DNA of 54,592 nt from Clostridiales bacterium (GCA_029008095.1 JAQXJB010000005.1:1-54592); one strand, 5' to 3'; positions 41,473-51,056 are shown, counted from the first letter of the stretch. The notes: generated from the letters alone by a model not told the origin. Made by a program: numbers and translations.

Positions 41473-42983
41473 TACAGGTGCCTCCTACGGGCCCAAACAA
41501 TAACGCCGATAGCGAGTATCGCAAGGGGAAGTGCTACAACAACGACCCAGAAGACCACCATTACCTGCCAGGTAAGAATATTAAGAGTGGTGGAAACGAA
41601 ATTCTTATCCGGGATGATAACAGCGTCGGAATAGTCGTTGATGAAGTTCAGCGCGGAGGTGAGGTAGCTTGCGTTAAGGAAGTTGGAAGCGGAGAGAACG
41701 CTGTCGGTGATCATACCGGCGTTTACGAACAGAAGGCTGGAGCGTGTGGTGTTCAGGTTCTTGTCGTAAGCATAGCGCTCGGTCATAACAGCCAGATTGA
41801 AGGGGCCTACCGCGTCGGTATCGGCCTGGTCATAGCCGTAGGTGATGTCGTTGGCGTTCTTTGCGTAAGAGGTAGCGGAGGAGGACATGAGAACTGTGAC
41901 GTAGTCGCTGCCGGTCTGGGTATTGGTAAGCTCGATGGCGCGGCCGCCGACGACCAGGGCAAACTGATTTCTGAGATTCAGATTATCGGTGATGCCCTCC
42001 ACGGTGGCTATATTGGGAACTACGTACATGGGATAGCCGCTGAGAGACTGAGCGGAGTCAAATACCAGCTGATCGGTGTATCTGATACCCCACTCTTCAA
42101 AGTAGAGGTTCAGGTTGGTGAGCTCCTCTGCGGTATTGGGAGTCATGGAAATGATCGCGTCGCCGCCGTTGGAGAAGTATTCATCCAGCTTATCGATCTC
42201 TTCAAGGCTGAAGTCAACAGTGGGAGAAGAGATGATGATGAGGTTCACATCCTCGGGGATGTCCTCACGGGCAAGGATAATGCTGCTAACCTCATAGTTC
42301 GAGGTGGTGAGCATGGCGTCCAGCTCATCCATGTAATAATCCTCGTTATGGCCTCTTATGTACGCGGCCTTGGAAACTGTCTCGGCGGTACAATAGAGGA
42401 TGGCGGAGGTAAGCTTCTGCTCGGCGCGGAGACCAACGTAATAGGTGGTGCCGTCGTCGCTGGTCTTGGCGTTATACATTGTGGTGGGAGAAAGCTTCTT
42501 GGTGCGTCTCGCACTTTCGATGATTATATCGTTGCTGGCAAGGTCGCCGAGAGTGTTGTACTGCTCCACGATCTTGGGGTTGACGGTAGGATTGATATAG
42601 CGGACGGTGAGCTTGCCGGCGGCCAGCGCCTCATATCTCTGGAGTATCTCATAGATATTGCTAAGCAACTCGGTGGAATCGCGGTAGGTGGTCTCCTCGG
42701 CGAGCACGGTAACGGTGATGGGCTCGGCAAGATCGTCCAGAACCTCCATAGTATCCTCGGAAATCTCGAAGAGACGCTCGGAGGTCATGTCTATCTCGAG
42801 AACGTATCTGTCGGTAAGATAGCCGACAAGCACGTTTACAAGGATGACCGCGATGATAAATACGATGGTGAAAATGGTAGCCAGCGTGCCGTACTTGAAT
42901 TTACGGCTTTTTATTTCTTCCTGTTCGGCAGCCAGCTCTATGTCAAGAATTCCCTCGTTGAGGTTGTCGTTTCTGTTTTTCAT
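41472..42983 (-). CDS. GldG-like ABC transport auxiliary protein
   Basis: The 503-residue protein has an N-terminal helix (about residues 33-58) and a C-terminal helix (about 470-495) flanking a large extracytoplasmic domain of the ABC_transp_aux/GldG family (AEETTYRDSTELLSNIYEIL; INPTVNPKIVEQY). In Bacteroidetes GldG works with GldA and GldF in gliding; in Firmicutes related sets have other, unknown cargo. It sits 16 bp after the permease gene. Confidence 0.87.
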   Translation of the reverse strand: MKNRNDNLNEGILDIELAAEQEEIKSRKFKYGTLATIFTIVFIIAVILVNVLVGYLTDRYVLEIDMTSERLFEISEDTMEVLDDLAEPITVTVLAEETTYRDSTELLSNIYEILQRYEALAAGKLTVRYINPTVNPKIVEQYNTLGDLASNDIIIESARRTKKLSPTTMYNAKTSDDGTTYYVGLRAEQKLTSAILYCTAETVSKAAYIRGHNEDYYMDELDAMLTTSNYEVSSIILAREDIPEDVNLIIISSPTVDFSLEEIDKLDEYFSNGGDAIISMTPNTAEELTNLNLYFEEWGIRYTDQLVFDSAQSLSGYPMYVVPNIATVEGITDNLNLRNQFALVVGGRAIELTNTQTGSDYVTVLMSSSATSYAKNANDITYGYDQADTDAVGPFNLAVMTERYAYDKNLNTTRSSLLFVNAGMITDSVLSASNFLNASYLTSALNFINDYSDAVIIPDKNFVSTTLNILTWQVMVVFWVVVVALPLAILAIGVIVWARRRHL

Positions 42984-42999
42984 TGAGTGGTCACCTCCA

Positions 43000-43704
43000 T
43001 TAGCTCCAGCGCTTCTTTTCCAGAACTCTTACGGTCAGGAAAATAAATACGGCTGAAATGCTGATATAGTAAAAGAAGTCTGCCACGGAGAATACTCCAA
43101 GGTAGAAGGTATTGTATCTGCGGAAAATGGAAACCCAATAAAGGACGGTCTTTATCCAATCCACGTTAACAAGGCTGTAGGCCATATCCAGAATGAACAG
43201 AGCCGCGAAAACGCCGAGAGTGGCGATGGCCGAAACAAGCTGATTCTCGGTGAGAGAAGAGATGAAGCAGCCGATGGAGATGTAAACGGTGGCCACGCCG
43301 AGCAGGGCGATGTAGTTGCCGACGATGGAGGCCATGTTGACATCGCCGACAGCGGCAACGATGATTACATAAATGATGGTGAACAGCAGGGCGATGCAGT
43401 AAACGGTATAGGCAGCCAGGAACTTGCCCATTACTATGCCGGAAGCCTTTACGGGCGCGGTGAGCAGGAGCTGGTCGGTGCGCTGCTTATAATCCTCACT
43501 GAAGGTGCGCATGGTGAGCACGGGCACGATGATGATGAGGATATAGAGGATTACCGTGTAAACTGTGCCGATGGCGTTGTTGCCGGTGAGCAGATTGGTC
43601 ACCAGGAACACCAGGTTGGTTATAATAAGGAAGGCAGCTATGAAAACATAGCCAAGGGGAGAGGTGAAATACGCTCTCAGGTCTCTTTTATATACTGCAA
43701 GCAT
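43000..43704 (-). CDS. ABC-2 type transporter permease
   Basis: The 234-residue protein has six hydrophobic segments and the ABC-2/GldF N-terminus (KRDLRAYFTSPLGYVFIAAFL), and TFSEDYKQRTDQLLLTAPVKASGIVMGKFLAAY is the coupling region that meets the ATPase. The start shares a base with the ATPase stop (TGATG). Confidence 0.9.
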   Translation of the reverse strand: MLAVYKRDLRAYFTSPLGYVFIAAFLIITNLVFLVTNLLTGNNAIGTVYTVILYILIIIVPVLTMRTFSEDYKQRTDQLLLTAPVKASGIVMGKFLAAYTVYCIALLFTIIYVIIVAAVGDVNMASIVGNYIALLGVATVYISIGCFISSLTENQLVSAIATLGVFAALFILDMAYSLVNVDWIKTVLYWVSIFRRYNTFYLGVFSVADFFYYISISAVFIFLTVRVLEKKRWS

Positions 43705-44798
43705 CAGTTCTCACTCTCCTTCTCGTCAAAATCGAAGTCTGCGCCGCTCATGTTCACGTCCAGAGAATCAAAGCTGTCGTTTTCCTCGGCAGGCTTGGTC
43801 TCGGCGGCAGGCTCGGCAGGCTTCGCCTTCTTGGGCTGCTTGTTCTGAGAGGTCTTGACCTTCTTCTTATCCTCGGTGAGCTTGATGAATATATCCTCGA
43901 GGGAGAGATCCATAGACTTGAGCTGGAGGATGGGATAGCCGGCCTTTGCAAGGGCGGTGAACATGGGCTTTCTGATATCCACATTGGGCTTGGCTTCAAC
44001 AAGGAAGTCATAGGAGCCCTTCTCAGACTGCACGGTAACGTCGGCAAACTGCACGCCTTCAATAGAGCGCAGGATGTGACGGACGGTATCCTTGGGTCCG
44101 GCCACGCGGACAACGAGCTTTCTGTCTCCGGTGATGAGGGCGGAGAGATTATCCGGCCTGTCGTCAGCGACTATCTGGCCGTTATTGATAACGAGAACGC
44201 GCTCGCAGATGGCGGAGACCTCCTGCAGAATATGGGTGGAAAGGATGATCGTCCTGTTCTTGCCCAGATTCTTGATGACGTTTCTTATTTCTATTATCTG
44301 CTTGGGGTCAAGGCCGACGGTGGGTTCGTCGAGAATAAGTACTTCAGGATTGCCGATCAGAGCCTGAGCCAGACCGACACGCTGCTTATAGCCCTTGGAG
44401 AGATTGCGTATAAGGCGCTTATAGTGGTCCTTCAAACCCACAAGCTCGCAGATTTCCGCAATATGAGCCTTTCTTGCGAATTCCTTTACACCCTTGAGGT
44501 CATATATAAAGTTGAGATATTCCTCTACCGTCATGTCAAGGTAGAGTGGGGGCTGCTCGGGCAGATAGCCAATATTTCTCTTGGCAGCCACGGGATCTTC
44601 AAGAACGTCTATGCCGCCTATCCGGGCTGCGCCGGAGTTTGCGGAAAGGTATCCCGTGATAATGTTCATGGTGGTGGATTTGCCTGCGCCGTTAGGTCCG
44701 AGGAAGCCGACTATTTCGCCGTCATTGATGGTGAAATTGAGGCGGTCTATACCTCTTTTTTTACCGTAGGTCTTTGTCAGGCCCGATACTTCTATCAT
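43704..44798 (-). CDS. ABC transporter ATP-binding protein
   Basis: The 364-residue ATPase has Walker A GPNGAGKST (residues 34-42), the signature LSKGYKQRVGLAQAL and Walker B VLILDEPTVGLD. A C-terminal part after about 225 ends in a Lys/Pro/Glu/Asp-rich tail of some 55 residues, unusual for the family. ATG 44798 is preceded by AGGAGGG; the open frame up to 44843 lacks a better start. First of the four-gene operon ATPase-permease-GldG-DUF4340. Confidence 0.92.
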   Translation of the reverse strand: MIEVSGLTKTYGKKRGIDRLNFTINDGEIVGFLGPNGAGKSTTMNIITGYLSANSGAARIGGIDVLEDPVAAKRNIGYLPEQPPLYLDMTVEEYLNFIYDLKGVKEFARKAHIAEICELVGLKDHYKRLIRNLSKGYKQRVGLAQALIGNPEVLILDEPTVGLDPKQIIEIRNVIKNLGKNRTIILSTHILQEVSAICERVLVINNGQIVADDRPDNLSALITGDRKLVVRVAGPKDTVRHILRSIEGVQFADVTVQSEKGSYDFLVEAKPNVDIRKPMFTALAKAGYPILQLKSMDLSLEDIFIKLTEDKKKVKTSQNKQPKKAKPAEPAAETKPAEENDSFDSLDVNMSGADFDFDEKESEN

Positions 44799-44961
44799 CC
44801 TGTTGATTCCCTCCTGATCCGTGTTTGGGCCGCCTTCGGTCATCTGCCGCGGACGGCCTTCGCTTTACACTGCTCATAATTTAACATGAACAGACAAAGT
44901 ATTTGTTAAGAAAGTGTAAACGCTGAAAAAATGCGGACACTCCCGCAGAATATTCTTATGC

Positions 44962-44990
44962 ATTATAGCACCAAAAGTGCGGAAATACAA
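44962..44990 (-). promoter_or_regulatory. Promoter of the gld-type ABC operon
   Basis: On the minus strand TTGTAT (44990-44985), a 17-base spacer and TATAAT (44967-44962). A weak TGCGG/CCGCA hairpin with TTTTTT lies in the leader near 44925-44945. The rest of 44799-45161 is AT-rich promoter sequence without genes. Confidence 0.6.
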
Positions 44991-45071
44991 CTGATATTTT
45001 GTTCATAAATTGCTATATATCTCATATTTTCGACTTTATATTTATATCAGATATTATTTTGAAAAAAAGGC

Positions 45072-45100
45072 TTGCATTTTTGACGGCCCTATGCTAAAAT
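45072..45100 (+). promoter_or_regulatory. Promoter of rpmE
   Basis: TTGCAT (45072-45077), a 17-base spacer and TAAAAT (45095-45100). Confidence 0.6.
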
Positions 45101-45161
45101 ATGTGTCGCTGCTAATGGCAAAATCCATTGGTAAGCTTGTGAAGAAAGAGGTGAACAATCA

Positions 45162-45362
45162 ATGAAGGAAGGTATCCATCCCAATTACCAGCAGACCACT
45201 ATCAAGTGCGTATGCGGCGAGGTCATAGAGACGGGCTCTACCAAGCAGGACATCCGTGTCGAAATCTGCTCCAAGTGTCATCCGTTCTTTACAGGCAAGC
45301 AGAAGCTGGTCGATACCAGCGGCCGCGTTGATAAGTTCAACAAGAAGTTCGGTCTCAAATAA
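45162..45362 (+). CDS. rpmE: 50S ribosomal protein L31, zinc-binding form
   Basis: The 66-residue protein has the four zinc ligands Cys16, Cys18, Cys36 and Cys39 of the C+ form of L31, a late-assembling large-subunit protein bridging the subunits. GAAAGAGGTG precedes the ATG. Single-gene unit with its own promoter and terminator. Confidence 0.97.
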   Translation: MKEGIHPNYQQTTIKCVCGEVIETGSTKQDIRVEICSKCHPFFTGKQKLVDTSGRVDKFNKKFGLK

Positions 45363-45378
45363 TCGATTCCAAAAATAT

Positions 45379-45413
45379 CGGCTCGCAGGTCAAGCCTGCG
45401 AGCCGGTTTTTTT
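45379..45413 (+). terminator. Terminator of rpmE
   Basis: CGGCTCGCAGG (45379-45389) pairs perfectly with CCTGCGAGCCG (45395-45405), then G and seven T. It lies in the convergent space with the YitT gene and could serve both. Confidence 0.92.
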
Positions 45414-45414
45414 G

Positions 45415-46293
45415 TTATTCTGAGCCCTGGGTTGTATCTCCGCCTATCCGCACCATTTTGAAGCCCTCGCCTAACACCTCGTTTGATTCCATTATCACAA
45501 CGAAAGAGGCCGGGTCGGCAGCCTTCACCTCCGTCTGCACCCGGTACATCTCCCGGCTGCTGCAGGCGCACATGACTATCTGTTTTTCCTTTCCGCTGTA
45601 TCCGCCTTGGGCGGAGATGACCGTTGAGCCGCGCCCCACGCATTCATCAATAACATCGCATATGCGTTTCCCCTGCTCGGTGATTATAAGCGCCACCTTT
45701 CCGGCGTTTATGCCATACATGACCTTGTCTATAACGGCGGCGATGAGGAAGCTGACTATAACGCCGCAGATCATGCCGTCCATGTCCCTGAAGAGCAGGC
45801 CGCCAAGCACCACGACGCTCATATCCGTCACAAAGGCTATCCTGCCCAGCGAGAGATAGGGACGCTTGGCCTTCACAGCCATTATAACGAAATCCATGCC
45901 GCCGGTGGATGAGTTTTGAAGATATATCAGCGCGTAGCCTAAGCCCGCGATAACGCCGGTGCAGAGCGCCGCAAGCAGTCTGCTGCCCTCATAAATGGGG
46001 AACAGCGGCGCGACTACGTCTATAAAAATGGACGAAACTATCATGCAGCGCAGGGAGCTTATCAGGAAGCCCTTACCCAGCAGCCGCCTGCACCACAAGG
46101 CCAGCGGAATATTCATCAGAACCGTGGAAACGCCGATGGGCAGGCCGAAAAGACGGTATAATATAATGGATATTCCCGAGAAGCCAGTCATTGGGAACTT
46201 CGCCGCCACCGCGAAGTTATACACCCCCACGGCTATCAGAATGCTGCCGACAAGCTCCATGCCATAGCGCTTCATACGCTCTTTTTTAGTCAT
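45415..46293 (-). CDS. YitT family membrane protein (DUF161/DUF2179)
   Basis: The 292-residue protein has five or six membrane segments in the first 210 residues (ELVGSILIAVGVYNFAVAAKFPMTGFSGIS is the family N-terminus with the TGFSGIS motif). A cytoplasmic DUF2179 domain follows (residues 210-290; STVISAQGGYSGKEKQIVMCACSSREM), a nucleotide-binding-like ferredoxin fold. Function unknown; some relatives are linked to cation or ligand sensing. GAGGAGTGG precedes the ATG. Confidence 0.9.
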   Translation of the reverse strand: MTKKERMKRYGMELVGSILIAVGVYNFAVAAKFPMTGFSGISIILYRLFGLPIGVSTVLMNIPLALWCRRLLGKGFLISSLRCMIVSSIFIDVVAPLFPIYEGSRLLAALCTGVIAGLGYALIYLQNSSTGGMDFVIMAVKAKRPYLSLGRIAFVTDMSVVVLGGLLFRDMDGMICGVIVSFLIAAVIDKVMYGINAGKVALIITEQGKRICDVIDECVGRGSTVISAQGGYSGKEKQIVMCACSSREMYRVQTEVKAADPASFVVIMESNEVLGEGFKMVRIGGDTTQGSE

Positions 46294-46374
46294 AAGGCCA
46301 CTCCTCTTTTTCAGTAGTTTGGCAGTATCTGCCGCATTTTATGCCGCCATTGCTTTTGTACGGGATGGCATCCT

Positions 46375-46412
46375 GCAAAAAGCTCCGCCGCTGCAAAGCA
46401 GTGACGGAGCTT
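46375..46412 (-). terminator. Terminator of the aldo/keto reductase gene
   Basis: On the minus strand AAGCTCCGTCACTGC pairs with GCAGCGGCGGAGCTT with small mismatches, then TTTTTGC. Confidence 0.8.
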
Positions 46413-46434
46413 CGCTTATTCACGCTTAATCAGC

Positions 46435-47571
46435 TTATTCAAACAGCCCCGCTGCCTTCTTGAGCAGCTCGAGTATGGGCAGGTGCTGGGGGCAGTGATC
46501 CTCGCAGGACTTGCAGCCGATGCAGTCGGAGGCCTTGCCGCCGTGACCGGTCATCATGCCGTAGCTGCGCTTGGCTCCCTGGAGGTTCTGGTACTTGGTA
46601 TACTCATTGAGCTGGTGGATGATACCCGGAGTGGGGATGCTCTGGGGACAGTTGGTAATGCAGTACTTGCAGCCGGTGCAGGCGATGGTGGGCAGGCTGT
46701 TGAGCTTATCCATTACCTTGCCCAGCATTGCGCGGTCGGCATCCTCAAGGGGCTTCATATCTTTCATTATGCGGGTGTTCTCCTCCACCTGCTCAAGGCT
46801 GGACATTCCGGAGAGGATGGCGATGAGGCCGCCCAGAGAGGAGCAGAAGCGCAGCGCCCAATATGCCGCGGACTTATCAGGGTCGTACTCCTTGATTATC
46901 TGCATCGCGTCAGGATGCACGGCAGCCAGCGCGCCGCCGCGGATGGGCTCCATGATGGTGACCGGCACCTCATGTTTCATGGCTACCTCATAGCACTGGC
47001 GGGACTGAACGCTCTCGCTCTCCCAATCGGCGTAGTTGATTTGGAGCTGAACCAGCTCCACCTCGGGGTGAGCGGTCAGGATCTTGTCAAGACATGCCGC
47101 GGGAGAATGGAAGGAGAAGCCTATATGCTTTACAAGACCGCGCTCTTTGAGTTCCTTCAGATATGCCCAGCCGCCGGTCTCGTCAAGGAGCTGAAGCTTC
47201 TCCTCGCCTATGCCGTGGAGGAAGTAATAGTCAAAGTACTCAAGTCCGGTGCGCTGAAGCTGGGTCTGGAAAAGCTTCTCATAGTCATCGCGGCCCTTGA
47301 TGTCCCAAAGGGGCATCTTATCGGTGACAGTGTATTTATCGCGGGGATAGCGCTTTACGAGCGCCTCGCGAAGCGTCTCTTCTGACATACCGCCATGATA
47401 CATAAAGGCTGTGTCGAAATAAGTATAGCCGCGCTCGATAAAGAGATCCACCATCTTCTTCACCTGCTCGATATCGATATCCTTATCTGTACCTCCGGGC
47501 AGGGTGGGCAGGCGCATCAGGCCGAAGCCCAGCTTGGGGGTGTTCTTGCCGAGATAATTTTCCATGCTCAT
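46435..47571 (-). CDS. Aldo/keto reductase with C-terminal ferredoxin domain
   Basis: The 378-residue protein has an AKR barrel (residues 1-290; FDTAFMYHGGMSEETLREAL carries the catalytic Tyr, HIGFSFHS follows). It also has a C-terminal region with two [4Fe-4S] motifs, CTGCKYCITNCPQ and CIGCKSCEDHCPQ. This domain pairing is common in Clostridia and points to electron transfer between NAD(P)H and ferredoxin or a flavoprotein; the substrate is unknown. The start ATG 47571 follows GGAGG by 8 bases; the longer frame to 47634 has none. Confidence 0.9.
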   Translation of the reverse strand: MSMENYLGKNTPKLGFGLMRLPTLPGGTDKDIDIEQVKKMVDLFIERGYTYFDTAFMYHGGMSEETLREALVKRYPRDKYTVTDKMPLWDIKGRDDYEKLFQTQLQRTGLEYFDYYFLHGIGEEKLQLLDETGGWAYLKELKERGLVKHIGFSFHSPAACLDKILTAHPEVELVQLQINYADWESESVQSRQCYEVAMKHEVPVTIMEPIRGGALAAVHPDAMQIIKEYDPDKSAAYWALRFCSSLGGLIAILSGMSSLEQVEENTRIMKDMKPLEDADRAMLGKVMDKLNSLPTIACTGCKYCITNCPQSIPTPGIIHQLNEYTKYQNLQGAKRSYGMMTGHGGKASDCIGCKSCEDHCPQHLPILELLKKAAGLFE

Positions 47572-47633
47572 GTTTTTATCCTCCATACATTTTGTTTTAT
47601 TCATGTAACGACCAACCGCACAACTGAAAACCA

Positions 47634-47728
47634 TGTCATTCTGAGCCCCGCCGAAGGCGGGAGTGCGAAGAATCCCCGCAGTAACGTAACTGCCAATCTA
47701 AATGAATCTGGGAGATTCTTCACGATTA
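47634..47728 (+). repeat. Dispersed intergenic repeat, near-full copy
   Basis: TGTCATTCTGAGCCCCGCCGAAGGCGGG, GCGAAGAATCCCCGCAGTAACG, then GGGAGATTCTTCACG. The internal GCCCCGCC/GGCGGG hairpin is unique to this copy. Confidence 0.75.
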
Positions 47729-47731
47729 CGT

Positions 47732-48208
47732 TCAAAGCTCAACGGCGAGGTTTATCACCTCTATTCCCTTCTTCAGCGCCTGGGCGACGGTATAAGCCGT
47801 TCCTCCGCTGTTATGGGTCATATAGGCAATGCACATACCGCTGCGCTCCACCATATATCTGTTTCGGCGCAGCATACAGTCCCGGTCATAGGTATCAGCT
47901 ATGTAATGAACGCTGTCGGCCTGAGCGAGAATATCCTCAAACTCCAGCCTTTCCGCCTCCGCACGGTGCTTTTCCACGCCCCGGTAGGGTATGGCAAGAA
48001 GCAGGGCTATTCCGCCCTCCTTCTCTCTGGCGCGCAGGACCGCCCGGGCAGCCATCGTATCGAAGCCCAGCGCGCCCCCGCAAAGGAATCTCTTCACGCC
48101 GCATTGGGACAGTTCTTCAATATATTTATCCAGCAGCCGTTCCAGCCCCACCCGCTCTCCGGCAGGGATATCCCTGTGGCCGCTGAAGCAGCAGACTTCG
48201 CTTTCCAT
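47732..48208 (-). CDS. YpsA/DUF1273-like SLOG-fold protein
   Basis: The 158-residue protein has the SLOG (DprA/LOG-like) nucleotide-binding signatures: CCFSGHRDIP at the N-terminus, FLCGGALGFDTMAARAVL (residues about 41-58) and NSGGTAYTVAQALKKG near the end. Relatives include YpsA, linked to cell division and DNA-end sensing; function here is unknown. ATG 48208 follows GAGG; the frame extends to 48268 without a site. Confidence 0.82.
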   Translation of the reverse strand: MESEVCCFSGHRDIPAGERVGLERLLDKYIEELSQCGVKRFLCGGALGFDTMAARAVLRAREKEGGIALLLAIPYRGVEKHRAEAERLEFEDILAQADSVHYIADTYDRDCMLRRNRYMVERSGMCIAYMTHNSGGTAYTVAQALKKGIEVINLAVEL

Positions 48209-48350
48209 AGATAATGCCTCGTTTACAATTATTGATATTATTATAATATACTGGGCACGAACATGCAAGACAAATGCATGCCCCGTCTGTAAATAAAATA
48301 CAATATACCCTATAATACATAATGAGTATCATGCCATGCAAAAAAGGTTA

Positions 48351-48422
48351 TTTACTTCCGGAGAGTTTTATTTTATTATAGGTGTATAAAAGCAGCTCTC
48401 CCGGCTATCCACTGCGTGGATA
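48351..48422 (+). promoter_or_regulatory. Promoter and palindrome of the glycyl radical enzyme gene
   Basis: TTTACT (48351-48356), a 17-base spacer and TATTAT (48374-48379). TATCCAC-TGC-GTGGATA (48406-48422) is a 7-bp inverted repeat in the 5' leader, placed as an operator or a small mRNA hairpin. AAAAAGGAGATG precedes the start codon. Confidence 0.55.
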
Positions 48423-48460
48423 ATTTTCAGAATACGGAATAATAAAAAGGAGATGTATAT

Positions 48461-50872
48461 ATGTTCACTCTTAGTCCCGTAACTTCCAGAGTGGCCCGTC
48501 TCAGACAGCTTCACAGAGACAGTGTTCCCACTCTTGACGCAGACCGTACCCGCATCATAACCGAGTATTACAAGCAGAGCATGTACGAGGTGCCTATCAT
48601 CCGCCGTGCAAAGGCCTGCTATGAGATCCTCACCAAGATGGTCATCCGCGTTGAGCCCGATGAGCTCATCGTCGGCAACGTAGGCAAGTATTTCCGCGGC
48701 GCCAACCTTTGGGCCGAGTACGCCGGAGTAGACTGGGTCATCAATGACATTGACAGCGGCGTTTTCGACACGATGGAAAACTGCGGCTCCGACTTCACCA
48801 TGCCCCAGGAGGACAGAGATTACATCCGCTCCGTCGCCGAATTCTGGCGCGAGAACGGCAACTCCGCCCGCATCGACAGTTGCCTCCCCGATGACATCAA
48901 CTATGTATCCAAGGCTCACGTCACTCCCCACAATCCCGGCATGTGCGCAGGTGTGCCTCACGGCCACTACAACGCCAACTACCGCAAGGTAGTAGAGAAG
49001 GGCTTCGGCGCTATCAAGAAGGAGGCTCTTGAGCACATCGAGGAGCTGCGCGGCAACATACACGGTAAGGACGCCGAGAAGTGGTTCTTCTACCAGGCAG
49101 TTGTTATTTGCTGCGACGCCGCTATCGCCTTCTCCAAGCGCTTCGCCGAGGAGTGCCGCCGTCAGGCAGCCGAGCAGACCGACGAGGTCCGCAAGGCCGA
49201 GCTTCTCCAGATGGCCGATTCTCTTGACTGGATCATGGAAAATCCCTGCCGTACTTATTGGGAAGCCTGCCAGGCCATATACCTCTATCACCTGATCCTC
49301 AACATCGAGGGCAGCTACCTTGGTCTCACCATCGGCCGCTTCGACCAACAGGCAGGCGACTATCTGGAGGCCGACCTGGCCGCTGGCCGCATCACTATGG
49401 AGAAGGCTCAGGAGATCACCGACTGCTTCTGCCTGAAGGTAGCCGACCTGATGGTTTCCGGCTCCAAGTTCATGATGCATCAGTTCTCCTACTCCAACAA
49501 CATGCGTCTTACCCTCGCCGGCCGCAAGCCCGACGGCAGCGACGCCACCAATACCTGCACATACATGTGCCTGCAGAGCGTTGCACGTCTGAAGCTCCAT
49601 GATCCCACCCTCTCCCTCTGCCTGCATAAGGATTCTCCCGAGGAGCTCTGGGAGGCCGGCATTGAGACCGCCAAGATCTGCGGCGGCATCCCCACTCTTG
49701 ATAACTGTGACCTCATCATCGACATGCTCGTAAAGCGCGGTCTCTCCATTGAGGACGCCCGCAACTTCTGCGTTATCGGCTGCGTTGAGATTTCCGGCTC
49801 CGGCTGCGAATTTTCCAACGTTTCCGGTCCCTTCTCCAAGACTCATCTGAGCATCGCCAATGTTGTCATCCAGGCCATCAACGACGGCAAAAACCCCAAC
49901 GACCCCACGCAGACTCAGTCCGGCCTCCACACCGGCTATCTCTACGAGATGGAGACTTTTGACCAGGTCAAGGACGCCTTCGCCGCCCAGCTCAAGTACT
50001 TCATGGATTGGCACCAGACCTTCAACAATGTTCTCGAGTTCTACGGCAATCCCCTGGTTCCCGTCCCGATGGCTTCCGCTACTATGGACGGCTGTATGGA
50101 GAGCGGCAAGGACATGATGGTCGGCGGTGCCAAGTACAACTCCACCGGCGGCGCGGCCATCGGTATCGGTACCTGCATCGACAGTCTGCTGGCCATCAAG
50201 TACGCCTGCTTTGACAAGAAGATATGCACCACCCGCGAGATGCTGGATGCCATCAAGGCCAACTGGGTAGGCTATGAGGCGCTCCGCGCCCGCATCAAGG
50301 CCGAGGTTCCCTTCTGGGGCAACGGCTACGACGAAGCCGACGAGCTGGCATCCTGGGTATCCGACCTCTACGCTGACCGCTTCAACTCCTACATCGGACC
50401 TCGCGGCGGCCACAGAGCCGGTATCTACTCCGCCGCGGCCAACGTTATGCACGGCTATTGGACCTGCGCCACTCCCAACGGCAGAAAGGCTGGAGAGCCT
50501 GTTTCCGACGGCGCTTCTCCCTCTCAGGGCGCTGATAAGAACGGCCCCACCGGTGTCGCCAAGTCCATCCTGGCTCTGCATCCCTACAAATATTCCAACG
50601 GTTTCCAGTTCACCATGAAGTTCCATCCCAACAGCGTCGCCGGCGCCGCAGGCACCGAGAAGCTTCATGAGTTCGTGGACAGCTTCTTTGAGGACGGCGG
50701 TATGCAGGTTCAGTACAACGTCGTTTCCTCCGAAACCCTCAGAAACGCTCAGAGCAACCCCGACGAGTACAAGGATCTGGTCGTCCGTGTCGCCGGCTTC
50801 TCCGCTTACTTCGTTGAGCTGCACTCCGACCTGCAGAACGACCTCATCAGCAGAACCGACAACGAGATGTAA
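48461..50872 (+). CDS. Glycyl radical enzyme (PFL-like), substrate unknown
   Basis: The 803-residue protein is a full-length glycyl radical enzyme. The radical site is Gly779 in RVAGFSAYF (usually RVxGYxA, here Phe). The thiyl cysteine is Cys441 in CVIGCVEISGSGCE, with Glu443 as the base found in diol dehydratases, choline lyase and their relatives, but with IS where those have P. That places it in the dehydratase/lyase side of the family, not among formate acetyltransferases. No activating radical-SAM enzyme is nearby, so it must be activated by one encoded elsewhere. Strong codon bias and an own promoter suggest abundant expression. A flavoprotein gene follows, on a separate promoter. Confidence 0.88.
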   Translation: MFTLSPVTSRVARLRQLHRDSVPTLDADRTRIITEYYKQSMYEVPIIRRAKACYEILTKMVIRVEPDELIVGNVGKYFRGANLWAEYAGVDWVINDIDSGVFDTMENCGSDFTMPQEDRDYIRSVAEFWRENGNSARIDSCLPDDINYVSKAHVTPHNPGMCAGVPHGHYNANYRKVVEKGFGAIKKEALEHIEELRGNIHGKDAEKWFFYQAVVICCDAAIAFSKRFAEECRRQAAEQTDEVRKAELLQMADSLDWIMENPCRTYWEACQAIYLYHLILNIEGSYLGLTIGRFDQQAGDYLEADLAAGRITMEKAQEITDCFCLKVADLMVSGSKFMMHQFSYSNNMRLTLAGRKPDGSDATNTCTYMCLQSVARLKLHDPTLSLCLHKDSPEELWEAGIETAKICGGIPTLDNCDLIIDMLVKRGLSIEDARNFCVIGCVEISGSGCEFSNVSGPFSKTHLSIANVVIQAINDGKNPNDPTQTQSGLHTGYLYEMETFDQVKDAFAAQLKYFMDWHQTFNNVLEFYGNPLVPVPMASATMDGCMESGKDMMVGGAKYNSTGGAAIGIGTCIDSLLAIKYACFDKKICTTREMLDAIKANWVGYEALRARIKAEVPFWGNGYDEADELASWVSDLYADRFNSYIGPRGGHRAGIYSAAANVMHGYWTCATPNGRKAGEPVSDGASPSQGADKNGPTGVAKSILALHPYKYSNGFQFTMKFHPNSVAGAAGTEKLHEFVDSFFEDGGMQVQYNVVSSETLRNAQSNPDEYKDLVVRVAGFSAYFVELHSDLQNDLISRTDNEM

Positions 50873-50890
50873 ACTGTATATGTACGCTTT

Positions 50891-50920
50891 TCAGAGCCGC
50901 CCGAAACCGGGCGGCTCTGA
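50891..50920 (+). terminator. Hairpin after the glycyl radical enzyme gene
   Basis: TCAGAGCCGCCCG pairs perfectly over 13 bp with CGGGCGGCTCTGA around AAAC. The U-tract is poor. Confidence 0.7.
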
Positions 50921-51056
50921 GTGTATACAGGAGAGTGCGAGGAGTTATTGAGCGCAGGATATACACAATGCAGCGCATGAACCGGACTATCTTCAGCTTT
51001 GTCATTCTTAGCTCCGTTCAGTACGACATTATTTTTTATATTTTTCTTAAAACCTA

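Noticed and set aside
48368-50824. 818-codon open frame on the minus strand
   Set aside because: It mirrors the glycyl radical enzyme gene in the opposite strand; composition is low-complexity and there is no ribosome site.
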